Shown: positions 57,480 through 64,000 of the stretch, in pieces
How positions within the stretch are numbered: the stretch's first letter is position 1
Layout: each line of letters starts with the position of its first letter
Assembly: GCF_040706555.1 (NCBI RefSeq)
Contig: NZ_JAPDRH010000002.1
Coordinates: 930,001-994,000 of the forward strand
Direction: 5' to 3'
DNA length: 64,000 bases
DNA from: Lentisalinibacter salinarum
GTDB lineage: Bacteria; Pseudomonadota; Gammaproteobacteria; Steroidobacterales; Woeseiaceae
Notes under the pieces: model-generated
Told to the model about the DNA's origin: nothing
The model's database searches: none
Seen by the model: the letters and a program-made list of their open reading frames with translations, nothing else
Made by a program: the position numbers and the translations under genes

Positions 57480-58181
57480 ATGACTACGCGCAAGACCCCC
57501 TCGTGGCCAGGGAAGTGGCCGCTGCTGTCACTCGTCGTTCCGCTCCTGTTGTTCGCGGCCCCCTCCGGCGCGGAGGAACTGGTGAAGACCTTCACCGGCT
57601 CCGGCCCGGACACGACGCCCCGGTTCGAGGTGGAAGGCCCCTGGCGGGTGGACTGGGAGGCCGAGAGCGAGCATCCCCTGCTCTCCGCCTTCTACACCAA
57701 CCTGTATGACGCGGAGACGAGCGAATACCTCGGCTTCATCACCCAGCTTCGGGGCACCGGTGCCGGCTCCAAGCTCATCCGCGAGAGCGGCACGTTCCGC
57801 ATCGGCATCTCGGGCAACGACGTGGACTGGACGATCAGGATCGTCGAGCTGAGGGAAGCGGAGGCCGCGGCACTGTCCGCCGGGGCCGGCCGGCGTCCCG
57901 CCGCCGATCTGCCGGAATCCCCTGGGGAAGCCGGCGCGCTGGTAGCTGCCGGCTCGTTCATCGGCTGGGACGTCGTCGACGAGCGCACGCTGAACCTCGT
58001 CACCGGCGAGGACGGCCTCGTGCTGGAGACGACGCTGACCGCTCCGTGCCCGGGCCTGACCGAGACCGCGGAGGTGCTGTTCGTGACGCCGGACACCGGC
58101 GCGACGAACGTCTACAACTCGATCCTGCTGGACGACGGCACTCGCTGCTACTTCGAGCGGGTGGTGCCGCAGTACCGCTAG
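57480..58181 (+). CDS. Exported protein of unknown function
   Basis: A 233-residue protein: N-terminal signal (PLLSLVVPLLLFAAPSGAEE), a beta-rich segment (GPWRVDWEAESEHPLLSAFY) and a C-terminal half starting GSFIGWDVVDERTLNLVTGE with two cysteines (APCPGLTE, TRCYFERVVPQYR), a layout like DUF6491-type periplasmic proteins. The start has GGAGGAGAC before the ATG. A hairpin follows the stop. No operon partner. The DUF6491 likeness is only suggestive. Confidence 0.65.
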   Translation: MTTRKTPSWPGKWPLLSLVVPLLLFAAPSGAEELVKTFTGSGPDTTPRFEVEGPWRVDWEAESEHPLLSAFYTNLYDAETSEYLGFITQLRGTGAGSKLIRESGTFRIGISGNDVDWTIRIVELREAEAAALSAGAGRRPAADLPESPGEAGALVAAGSFIGWDVVDERTLNLVTGEDGLVLETTLTAPCPGLTETAEVLFVTPDTGATNVYNSILLDDGTRCYFERVVPQYR

Positions 58182-58189
58182 GCAATACC

Positions 58190-58208
58190 GCCAGGCGAAG
58201 CGCCTGGC
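58190..58208. terminator. Hairpin between convergent genes
   Basis: GCCAGGCG-AAG-CGCCTGGC, 8-bp stem, 8 bp after the preceding stop; no T-run on either side. Probably limits read-through. Confidence 0.45.
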
Positions 58209-58245
58209 CGACTGCGATAGTGACGGGCCGCCGCGGCGGTTGCCC

Positions 58246-59040
58246 CTAGCGCCGCGATGGGGCGGCCGCGGCCCGGGCCCGCTCGATGACCCGGTCCAGG
58301 CGTTCCAGGTGCGACCCCGGCCAGTAGATGCGCCCGCAGCCCGTACAGCGGCGGAAGTCGCGGTAGACGAGGAATACCTGCAGCGGGACCCTCAGGGCGG
58401 CCTCCCGGCGGCGGATCGGCACGCACTCCCCGTCGCACTCCAGGCAGCGGGTGTAGGGCTCGAATTCCGGGCCGAGCTGAAGGGCCCGGACCACCTCCTC
58501 CAGCTGGGCCACCGGATCGGTGGCGCGCAGCCAGTAGCCGTGGGTCACGCGCCCGTTGCGCAGGATGCCGATATCCCGCGTGAGGATAATTCGGTGCTCG
58601 GCGAGGGAGCGGTCGATGATCTCGTCGTCGCCGAGGTCGTTCCGCCACACCGTGTCGTAACCCAGCAGGCGGAGGTAGCGGGCCAGCGTGCCGAGGTGCA
58701 CGTCCGCGATGAAGCGCGTCACCCGCAGGGGCGCCGGGCGCAGCCGGACCAGGGGCGCCACGTCGAGACGCTCGAACACCGGATAGACGGCCACCCGCTC
58801 GCCGCCGCGCAGCCGGTGGCCGAAGTCGACGGACTCGCCGTCGACCAGGATCACGTCGATCTCGGTATGGGGCACGCCCAGCGCCTCGACGGTGTCCTTG
58901 ACCGAGGGCGTGTCGGTGAAGCGGTGGACGAAGCTGCGCTTGCGCCGCGCCGTAGGCAGGAAGTCGTTCAGCTCCTCGTAGAAGCGGAACTCCGCCTCGC
59001 GCGCGGGTTTGGCATGAGGGTCGTCGGGAGGAGCTGCCAT
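58246..59040 (-). CDS. Mut7-C RNase domain protein with N-terminal ubiquitin-like domain
   Basis: A 264-residue protein: N-terminal Mut7-C ubiquitin-like domain (EAEFRFYEELNDFLPTARRK, to about 105) and a PIN-type Mut7-C RNase domain (TRFIADVHLGTLARYLRLLG, IILTRDIGILRNGRV) with a C-terminal zinc ribbon (CLECDGEC ... CTGCGRIYW). Such proteins are predicted toxins or RNA-processing nucleases. It stands alone. REP units follow its start on the opposite side. Confidence 0.88.
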   Translation of the reverse strand: MAAPPDDPHAKPAREAEFRFYEELNDFLPTARRKRSFVHRFTDTPSVKDTVEALGVPHTEIDVILVDGESVDFGHRLRGGERVAVYPVFERLDVAPLVRLRPAPLRVTRFIADVHLGTLARYLRLLGYDTVWRNDLGDDEIIDRSLAEHRIILTRDIGILRNGRVTHGYWLRATDPVAQLEEVVRALQLGPEFEPYTRCLECDGECVPIRRREAALRVPLQVFLVYRDFRRCTGCGRIYWPGSHLERLDRVIERARAAAAPSRR

Positions 59041-59047
59041 GTGTAAT

Positions 59048-59096
59048 GTAGGAGGGCCTTCAGGCCCGATGCTGTAGGAGGGCCTTCAGGCCCGAC
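59048..59096 (+). repeat. Two direct GGGCC REP units, 26-bp period
   Basis: Same-strand units joined by GCT, in the gap between the divergent Mut7-C and ZIP genes. The only full REP locus right of 50 kb. Confidence 0.85.
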
Positions 59097-59123
59097 GGGG
59101 TAGCCACCAGAGTGTAAGCCACC

Positions 59124-59912
59124 ATGCAGGAGACCGCCGTCAACGTCGTCTGGCTCGGCTTCGCCGCGAGCCTCGTGGCCGGGCTGGGCACCGGCGTCGG
59201 CGCCGTGGGCGTATTCTTCGTCCGCCGGCTTACGGATGCCACCGAGGATCTGCTGCTGAGCTTCGCCGCCGGCATCATGCTGGCCGCCTCTTTCTTCTCG
59301 CTGCTGCTGCCGGCCATTGCCTACGGCGAGGCGGAATTCGGCGGGAGGCAGGCGGCGGTCGGCGTGGTCATCGCGGGCCTGCTGCTCGGCGCACTGGCGC
59401 TGGCCGGCGTCCATCGCTACGTGCCGCACGAGCATTTCTTCGCCGGCCGCGAAGGCCCGGACACCGCGGCGCTGGAGCGCATCTGGCTGTTCATCATTGC
59501 CATCACGCTGCACAACTTTCCCGAAGGCATGGCCGTCGGGGTGGGCTTCGCCGGTGGCAACGTCGACAACGGACTCGCGCTCGCGACCGGCATCGGCATC
59601 CAGAACCTGCCCGAGGGCCTGGCCGTGGCCGTTTCGCTGATCGGCGCGGGCTACACCCGCCTGCAGTCCTGGCTGGTGGCCTTCCTGACCGGCCTCGCCG
59701 AACCGATCGGCGGATTGTTCGGCAGTGCGGCGGTCTCCGTCGCCGGGCCGCTCATGCCCTGGGCCCTGGCCTTCGCCGCCGGCGCCATGCTGTTCATCAT
59801 CAGCGACGAGATCATCCCGGAGACTCACCGGCGGGGACTGCAGAACATCGCCACCTTCTCGCTGCTGGCCGGCTTCGTGGTGATGATGTTCCTCGACGCA
59901 ACGCTGGGATAA
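59124..59912 (+). CDS. ZIP-family divalent metal transporter
   Basis: A 262-residue membrane protein with eight segments: LLSFAAGIMLAASFFSLLLP, a His-containing loop (HRYVPHEHFFAGREG), and the metal-transport helices TLHNFPEGMAVGVGFAGG and GIGIQNLPEGLAVAVS (HNFPEG motif). ZIP proteins import zinc, iron or manganese; the family type resembles GufA/ZupT-like members. Ends AFAAGAMLFIISDEIIPETH. The gap upstream carries two REP units. Confidence 0.92.
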   Translation: MQETAVNVVWLGFAASLVAGLGTGVGAVGVFFVRRLTDATEDLLLSFAAGIMLAASFFSLLLPAIAYGEAEFGGRQAAVGVVIAGLLLGALALAGVHRYVPHEHFFAGREGPDTAALERIWLFIIAITLHNFPEGMAVGVGFAGGNVDNGLALATGIGIQNLPEGLAVAVSLIGAGYTRLQSWLVAFLTGLAEPIGGLFGSAAVSVAGPLMPWALAFAAGAMLFIISDEIIPETHRRGLQNIATFSLLAGFVVMMFLDATLG

Positions 59913-59989
59913 ATCCCGCGGCGGCACCTTGATCGGGCGGTATCCGCGCCCATGTCTAAGGGAGAAGCGCAGAAAAAGGAGTACTACGC

Positions 59990-60280
59990 ATGGCCGACAA
60001 GAGCACGTATCAGAAGAAGCTGGAAGCCCAGCTCGAGGAATGGAACGCCGAGATCGACAAGCTGCAGGCGAAGGCGAAACGGCAGCGGGCCGATGCCGAG
60101 GCGGACTATTCCGAGGCCATCGAGGACCTCAAATCCCGCCGTGACGACATGAAGAAGCGGCTCGAGGAACTGAGGGAGGCCAGCGACGACGCCTGGGAAG
60201 ACATCAAGGCCGGCGCCGAAAGCGCCTGGCAGTCGATGTCCGCGGCCGTTAAATCGGCCACGTCGCGCCTGAAACAGTAG
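59990..60280 (+). CDS. Small coiled-coil stress protein (sll1863-like)
   Basis: A 96-residue protein entirely in heptads: MADKSTYQKKLEAQLEEWNA, EIDKLQAKAKRQRADAEADY, LKSRRDDMKKRLEELREASD and a C-terminal AWEDIKAGAESAWQSMS block. It resembles the sll1863 family of stress-response proteins. AGGAG is ten bases upstream of the ATG. A 13-bp-stem terminator follows closely. Function unknown. Confidence 0.82.
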   Translation: MADKSTYQKKLEAQLEEWNAEIDKLQAKAKRQRADAEADYSEAIEDLKSRRDDMKKRLEELREASDDAWEDIKAGAESAWQSMSAAVKSATSRLKQ

Positions 60281-60291
60281 ACTGTCACCGG

Positions 60292-60322
60292 GGCGCCGGC
60301 CGGGTACGGCCCGGCCGGCGCC
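60292..60322 (+). terminator. Strong rho-independent terminator
   Basis: GGCGCCGGCCGGG and its perfect complement form a 13-bp stem with loop TACGG, followed by TCTCTTTG. It ends the transcript of the coiled-coil gene. Confidence 0.85.
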
Positions 60323-60377
60323 TCTCTTTGTCCGCAGATCGCACACAGTCAGAAATCTTGTCAGCAAGGAGCCAGCA

Positions 60378-61355
60378 ATGGGTTTGCTCGTAGACGGCCA
60401 GTGGAAGGACCAGTGGTACGACACGAAGTCCACCGGCGGGAAGTTCAAGCGTCAGGAACAGGCGTACCGTAACTGGATAACCGCCGACGGCGAGCCGGGG
60501 CCCTCCGGCGAAGGCGGCTACGCTGCGGAGCCCGACCGCTATCACCTCTACGTCTCGCTGGCCTGTCCCTGGGCCCACCGGGCGCTGATCGTGCGCTCGT
60601 TGAAGGGTCTGGAAGAGATGCTGCCCATCTCGGTGGTGCACTGGTACATGGCCGAGCACGGCTGGACCTTCGAGCCCGGCCCGGGCGTGATCCCGGACCC
60701 CATCCACGACGTCGAGCGCCTCTACCAGCTCTATCAGAAGGCGGACCCGGACTTCACCGGCCGGGTAACGGTGCCGGTACTCTGGGACAAGCAGCGCGAG
60801 ACGATCGTCAACAACGAATCCTCCGAGATCATCCGCATGCTGAACTCCGCATTCGATCATCTCGGCGCGGAACCCGGCGACTACTACCCTGAGCCGCTGC
60901 GCGCGGAGATCGACGCCGTCAACGAGCGCGTGTATCACACGCTGAACAACGGCGTGTACAAGTCGGGCTTCGCCACCACCCAGGAAGCCTACGAAGAGGC
61001 GGTGTATCCCCTGTTCGAGACCATGGACTGGCTGGAGGAACGCCTTGCCGGCTCACGCTGGCTGGTCGGCGACACCCTGACCGAGGCCGACATCCGGCTG
61101 TTCACCACCCTGGTGCGGTTCGACCCGGTCTACCACGGCCACTTCAAGTGCAATGTCCGTCGGCTGAGCGAGTATCCGAATCTGTGGGGCTTCACCCGGG
61201 ACCTTTACCAGCATCCGAAGGTCCGCGAGACGGTGAACTTCGAGCACATCAAGAAGCACTACTACGCGAGCCACGCGACCATCAATCCGACGCGCATCGT
61301 GCCGGTGGGCCCGGAGCTCGACTTCGAGGCCCCGCACGGCCGCGAGGACATGTAG
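60378..61355 (+). CDS. yqjG: Glutathionyl-hydroquinone reductase (Xi-class GST)
   Basis: A 325-residue enzyme: MGLLVDGQWKDQWYDTKSTG, RYHLYVSLACPWAHRALIVR with catalytic Cys63, VPVLWDKQRETIVNNESSEI and a GST C-terminal domain (DWLEERLAGSRWLVGDTLTE, LFTTLVRFDPVYHGHFKCN). It reduces glutathionyl-hydroquinones to hydroquinones using glutathione. Length and motifs match YqjG/PcpF. AAGGAG precedes the ATG. Single gene after a terminator. Confidence 0.95.
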   Translation: MGLLVDGQWKDQWYDTKSTGGKFKRQEQAYRNWITADGEPGPSGEGGYAAEPDRYHLYVSLACPWAHRALIVRSLKGLEEMLPISVVHWYMAEHGWTFEPGPGVIPDPIHDVERLYQLYQKADPDFTGRVTVPVLWDKQRETIVNNESSEIIRMLNSAFDHLGAEPGDYYPEPLRAEIDAVNERVYHTLNNGVYKSGFATTQEAYEEAVYPLFETMDWLEERLAGSRWLVGDTLTEADIRLFTTLVRFDPVYHGHFKCNVRRLSEYPNLWGFTRDLYQHPKVRETVNFEHIKKHYYASHATINPTRIVPVGPELDFEAPHGREDM

Positions 61356-61400
61356 CCTCGGCCGGATGCCCGGCCGCCGTGGAGAGGATGCCGGGCCCGG

Positions 61401-61913
61401 CTACTCCCGCGGCTCGCCGGGGACGAGCAGATCCTCGAGGAAAAACGCGGACAGGGCGGAACGGCCCGACAGGCCCGACTTGCGATAGACCGCCCGGGCC
61501 TGCTCGCGGATGGTGCGCTCGCTGGTGTCCCGCACTGCCGCGATCTCCTTGTGGCTCAGCCCCTTCAGCAGCAGCAGGCCCACCTCGGATTCCGCGCGGG
61601 TGAGGCCCCAGTCGACGAACTGATTCTCGATTGCGATACCGAGTCCGCGCACCAGCTCCCGGTTCTGCCGTTGCCATTCTTCCGCCCGGTCCCGCGCCGC
61701 GGCCAGATCCGAACGGGTGCGCTCCAGCCGTCCCCACAGCAGCACGAGGCCTGCGCCCGCCGCCGCCAGCACCGCCAGTTCGATCGACACATGGCGCCAG
61801 TCCGCGCCCTCGCCGTAGTCGAGCAGGAGATCCCAGGCGATGAGTGCTGCGATGACGGCCAGCAGAGCCATCACCGCCGGCACCCGGCGCCGGTCGTGTA
61901 CGTCATCCGACAT
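61401..61913 (-). CDS. Membrane-anchored LuxR-type regulator
   Basis: A 170-residue protein: two membrane helices (about 14-28 and 44-60), a coiled coil (RLERTRSDLAAARDRAEEWQ) and a C-terminal LuxR helix-turn-helix (GLTRAESEVGLLLLKGLSHK, then EIAAVRDTSERTIREQARAV). Periplasmic or membrane state might control DNA binding. It is divergent from the b-type cytochrome gene, which is a natural target. A regulator of this small size with membrane helices is uncommon; the family is not named. Confidence 0.85.
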   Translation of the reverse strand: MSDDVHDRRRVPAVMALLAVIAALIAWDLLLDYGEGADWRHVSIELAVLAAAGAGLVLLWGRLERTRSDLAAARDRAEEWQRQNRELVRGLGIAIENQFVDWGLTRAESEVGLLLLKGLSHKEIAAVRDTSERTIREQARAVYRKSGLSGRSALSAFFLEDLLVPGEPRE

Positions 61914-62021
61914 AGAGCCGCTCGCTGATCACGTTTTCCTGACGTATAGGACGGATGGCGGATAGTAGCATCGCCGCCCGCCGGGGATGATGGATCAACC
62001 CCGACAGCGAGGAGACCGGAG

Positions 62022-62684
62022 ATGCAGGAGAAAAAAGAGACCGTAAAGGTGTGGGATCCGGTGGTGCGTATCGGCCACTGGGTACTGGTGGCGGCATTCT
62101 TCACCGCTTATTTCACGGAAGAAGATCTGCTCGCGCAGCACGTCTGGGCCGGTTATGCGGTGGCCGGGGTGGTGCTCCTGCGCATTCTCTGGGGCTTCAT
62201 CGGCAGCGAGCACGCCCGCTTCCGCGACTTTCTCTTCTCGCCGGTGCAGGCGCTGCAATACCTCGGCCGGCTGGCCACCCACCGGGCGCGTCGCTACATC
62301 GGTCACAGCCCCGCGGGCGCCGTCATGATCTTCGCGCTGCTGGCGAGCCTGGCGGTCACCACATTCTCCGGGCTGGAGATCTATGCCATCGAGGAAAACG
62401 CGGGTCCGCTGGCTGCCGTGGCCGTCGCCGAGCCACCATCGCGCATCGCCCTGATCACCGCCGCGCGGGCGGACGGGCGCGACGACGAGGACAGTGACGC
62501 GAGAGCCGCCGGGGCCAGCGAGGCCGCCGAGGAGTTCTGGGAGGATATCCATGAGGCCTCGGCCGACTTCACCGTGTTTCTCGTGCTGCTGCACATCGCC
62601 GGTGTGCTGGCGGCCAGTCTGTCCCACCGGGAGAACCTGGTGAAATCGATGGTGACCGGTCGCAAGCGCCGCGAGAACGACTGA
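62022..62684 (+). CDS. b-type cytochrome (cytochrome b561/Ni-Fe hydrogenase b subunit type)
   Basis: A 220-residue membrane protein with four helices: VKVWDPVVRIGHWVLVAAFF (His ligand), HVWAGYAVAGVVLLRILWGF, SPAGAVMIFALLASLAVTTF and HEASADFTVFLVLLHIAGVL, with histidines placed for two haems b. A long acidic loop (DGRDDEDSDARAAGASEAAE) lies before the last helix. It would accept electrons from a periplasmic cytochrome c or hydrogenase-like partner, none of which is adjacent. Divergent from the LuxR-type regulator. Confidence 0.88.
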   Translation: MQEKKETVKVWDPVVRIGHWVLVAAFFTAYFTEEDLLAQHVWAGYAVAGVVLLRILWGFIGSEHARFRDFLFSPVQALQYLGRLATHRARRYIGHSPAGAVMIFALLASLAVTTFSGLEIYAIEENAGPLAAVAVAEPPSRIALITAARADGRDDEDSDARAAGASEAAEEFWEDIHEASADFTVFLVLLHIAGVLAASLSHRENLVKSMVTGRKRREND

Positions 62685-62699
62685 CGCCGCGGCGCGGCC

Positions 62700-63293
62700 T
62701 CAGCCCCCGGCGCCGGACGCCTGCCGCGTGGGGAACTGCATGAACAGGTCGTGCACCACGTTCTCGATGGCGGGCTTCGGGTTCTCCAGCGACTCGCGGG
62801 TGAGCCGGCCCTCGGCCACGCCCTCCCAGATGAGCTGCTTGCGCTCGGCATCCACCACGTCGATGTTGGCGGTGCCCACCCGGTAGTGCACCGTGTCCAC
62901 TTCCTGCTCGTACATCGGCCAGGCCGTGTACAGGCCGTAGCGATAGCCGTAATAGCCGACACCCACGGTCATGGACGGGCGGCTGCGCACTTCACTGCGC
63001 TCGCGCACCCGGGTGTAGAAGTTGACGATCAGGTCCGGGTCGGTCTCCGTGTAGCGATAGCCGAGCGCCTCCATCTCGTCGCGTACCGCGCCCTTGAAGT
63101 GGCTGGTGATGAGCGAGGAATAGCCTGCCCGGTCGGTGCCCAGTTCCTCGGCGAAGCCGAACGTCTGGTAGCGGGTGAAGTCGACGCTGCGATCGTAGTC
63201 GGTGCGCAGCTGCGGGCCCGTGGCGCAGGCCGCGACGAGTGCGCCGCAGGCGATCGCCAGTACCGTGAACAGTCTCCCTGTTCTCGCGCCCAT
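62700..63293 (-). CDS. DUF4136 lipoprotein
   Basis: A 197-residue lipoprotein: signal with lipobox ALVAAC, then TDYDRSVDFTRYQTFGFAEE, MEALGYRYTETDPDLIVNFY and LIWEGVAEGRLTRESLENPK, the DUF4136 blocks. AAGGAGG lies before the ATG; an in-frame extension upstream overlaps the tRNA region and was rejected. Role unknown, probably envelope-associated. It converges with the b-type cytochrome gene. Confidence 0.88.
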   Translation of the reverse strand: MGARTGRLFTVLAIACGALVAACATGPQLRTDYDRSVDFTRYQTFGFAEELGTDRAGYSSLITSHFKGAVRDEMEALGYRYTETDPDLIVNFYTRVRERSEVRSRPSMTVGVGYYGYRYGLYTAWPMYEQEVDTVHYRVGTANIDVVDAERKQLIWEGVAEGRLTRESLENPKPAIENVVHDLFMQFPTRQASGAGG

Positions 63294-63320
63294 GGCATGC
63301 CTCCTTGGCGGTGAGGGAAG

Positions 63321-63396
<76 letters not shown>

Positions 63397-63488
63397 GTGT
63401 TCTCCGTACCCCCATTTTATCGCAGGCGGCGCCGGTTTGGACCATCGCCGTCGATGGCAATCAATGGTTCAGCGGCTCTCAGTGGCCA

Positions 63489-64000
63489 TCAGTCGCCGGC
63501 GGCCGGTTCGCCGGGGCCGGGGCCGGCGCCGTCCTCCTCCGGCGGCTGCGCGGCGGCTGCCTGCCGGTCGGCGGTGAGGGTCACTTTCATGGCGACCCGG
63601 TCGTTGTCGGTCAACGACACTTCGGCCGGCTCGGTCACGAGCACCCGGCCTTCCAGCTCGCTGCCCGCGGCCAGGATGGTCTCGCGCAGGTTCGCCGCCC
63701 GCTCGGCGGCGAGGGCCGCGAGGGCCCCCTCTTCCAGCGGCTGCAGGGGCACGAGTTCGTCCGCGAGGTCGGCGGCGTAGGCCGTGGCGTCGAAACGCGT
63801 CTCGCCAGGCTGGCCAGGCTCGCCCTCGGCCGTCTCCACCACCCTGGTATTCTCAGCACGCAGGGCGTCGAGCCGGGACTGCGGGTCCTCCACGGTGGCC
63901 AGTTCCCGATACAGTGCTTCCAGTGCCTCCCGGCGCCGCTCCGCATACATGCCGCCGGCCTCTCCACCCCCTGCAACGCCGGTCACCCGCTCCGACACCG
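63489..64000 (-). CDS. C-terminal part of a DUF748-like protein, truncated by window end
   Basis: An open frame of about 169 residues running off the window; the true start is outside. The sequence (REALEALYRELATVEDPQSR, LEEGALAALAAERAANLRET, SELEGRVLVTEPAEVSLTDN, then RVAMKVTLTAD) matches the end of large AsmA-like DUF748 proteins, which have this LALQRA-like then V-x-L strand layout. The acidic/proline tail (AAQPPEEDGAGPGPGEPAAG) is unconserved. Family call is tentative. Confidence 0.6.
   Translation of the reverse strand, partial: VSERVTGVAGGGEAGGMYAERRREALEALYRELATVEDPQSRLDALRAENTRVVETAEGEPGQPGETRFDATAYAADLADELVPLQPLEEGALAALAAERAANLRETILAAGSELEGRVLVTEPAEVSLTDNDRVAMKVTLTADRQAAAAQPPEEDGAGPGPGEPAAGD

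Noticed and set aside
19421..59096. REP hairpins as ordinary transcription terminators
   Set aside because: They lack a following T-run, occur also upstream of starts and in tandem, and share a conserved GTAG tail, fitting REP rather than intrinsic terminators; secondary termination effects remain possible.

Overview
The window is high-GC, gene-dense bacterial DNA with 62 protein-coding genes (two cut by the window ends) and one tRNA gene. A TonB-dependent receptor, Sec and lipoprotein signals, a type Vd patatin autotransporter, djlA, yqjG, HapK/REDY and DUF4124/DUF4136 proteins point to a Gram-negative gammaproteobacterium, probably free-living and aerobic. I cannot place it in a family. There is no rRNA, CRISPR array, prophage or transposase gene.

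Layout. 1-1.2 kb: toxin-antitoxin corner (XRE antitoxin fragment, higB-higA, orphan hicB) with lower-GC flanking DNA. 1.5-8.6 kb: secreted pectin-acetylesterase-like hydrolase, two exported proteins, and a membrane CadC/TPR regulator divergent from a TonB receptor. 8.6-14.9 kb: leftward set of CBM11-like/TPR protein, small charged exported protein, GH3 glycosidase and PQQ dehydrogenase with a cytochrome c domain, probably a glycan or sugar oxidation unit. 15-21.6 kb: L,D-transpeptidase and a non-canonical SbcC/SbcD-like pair split by a DMT transporter. 21.7-40.8 kb: mixed single genes (AraC regulator, DjlA, DUF6351 esterase-like protein, zinc peptidase, OsmC, patatin autotransporter, MscS, solute-binding protein, CspA, BCCT transporter plus UspA, two MFS carriers). 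40.9-46.8 kb: two divergent operons, oxidoreductase/small protein/methyltransferase against REDY/SDR/LysR, which look like an uncharacterised metabolic cluster. 47-53.9 kb: HMG-CoA reductase, SOUL protein, YbaK deacylase, cytochrome c4-like protein, DUF2182/DUF1326 pair, MAPEG, ArsR/SRPBCC. 53.9-64 kb: large zinc metalloprotease, DUF72, Mut7-C, ZIP transporter, stress coiled-coil protein, YqjG, membrane LuxR regulator divergent from a b-type cytochrome, DUF4136 lipoprotein, tRNA-Ala(CGC), and the C-terminal part of a DUF748-like protein.

The most striking non-genic feature is a REP/REPIN family starting with GTAG, found at 24 intergenic loci, 22 of them between 19.4 and 49.2 kb. Each unit is GTAGGAG plus a short hairpin. 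Hairpin stems vary in sequence but keep pairing. Ten genes take their TAG stop codon from the GTAG of a repeat. Other unexplained structure: a 30-bp tandem array of the unit, an 85-bp exact duplication flanking the SOUL gene, a cluster of large nested palindromes at 39.9-40.2 kb, and a 35-bp repeat lying inside the metalloprotease reading frame and again at the 5' end of the DUF72 gene.
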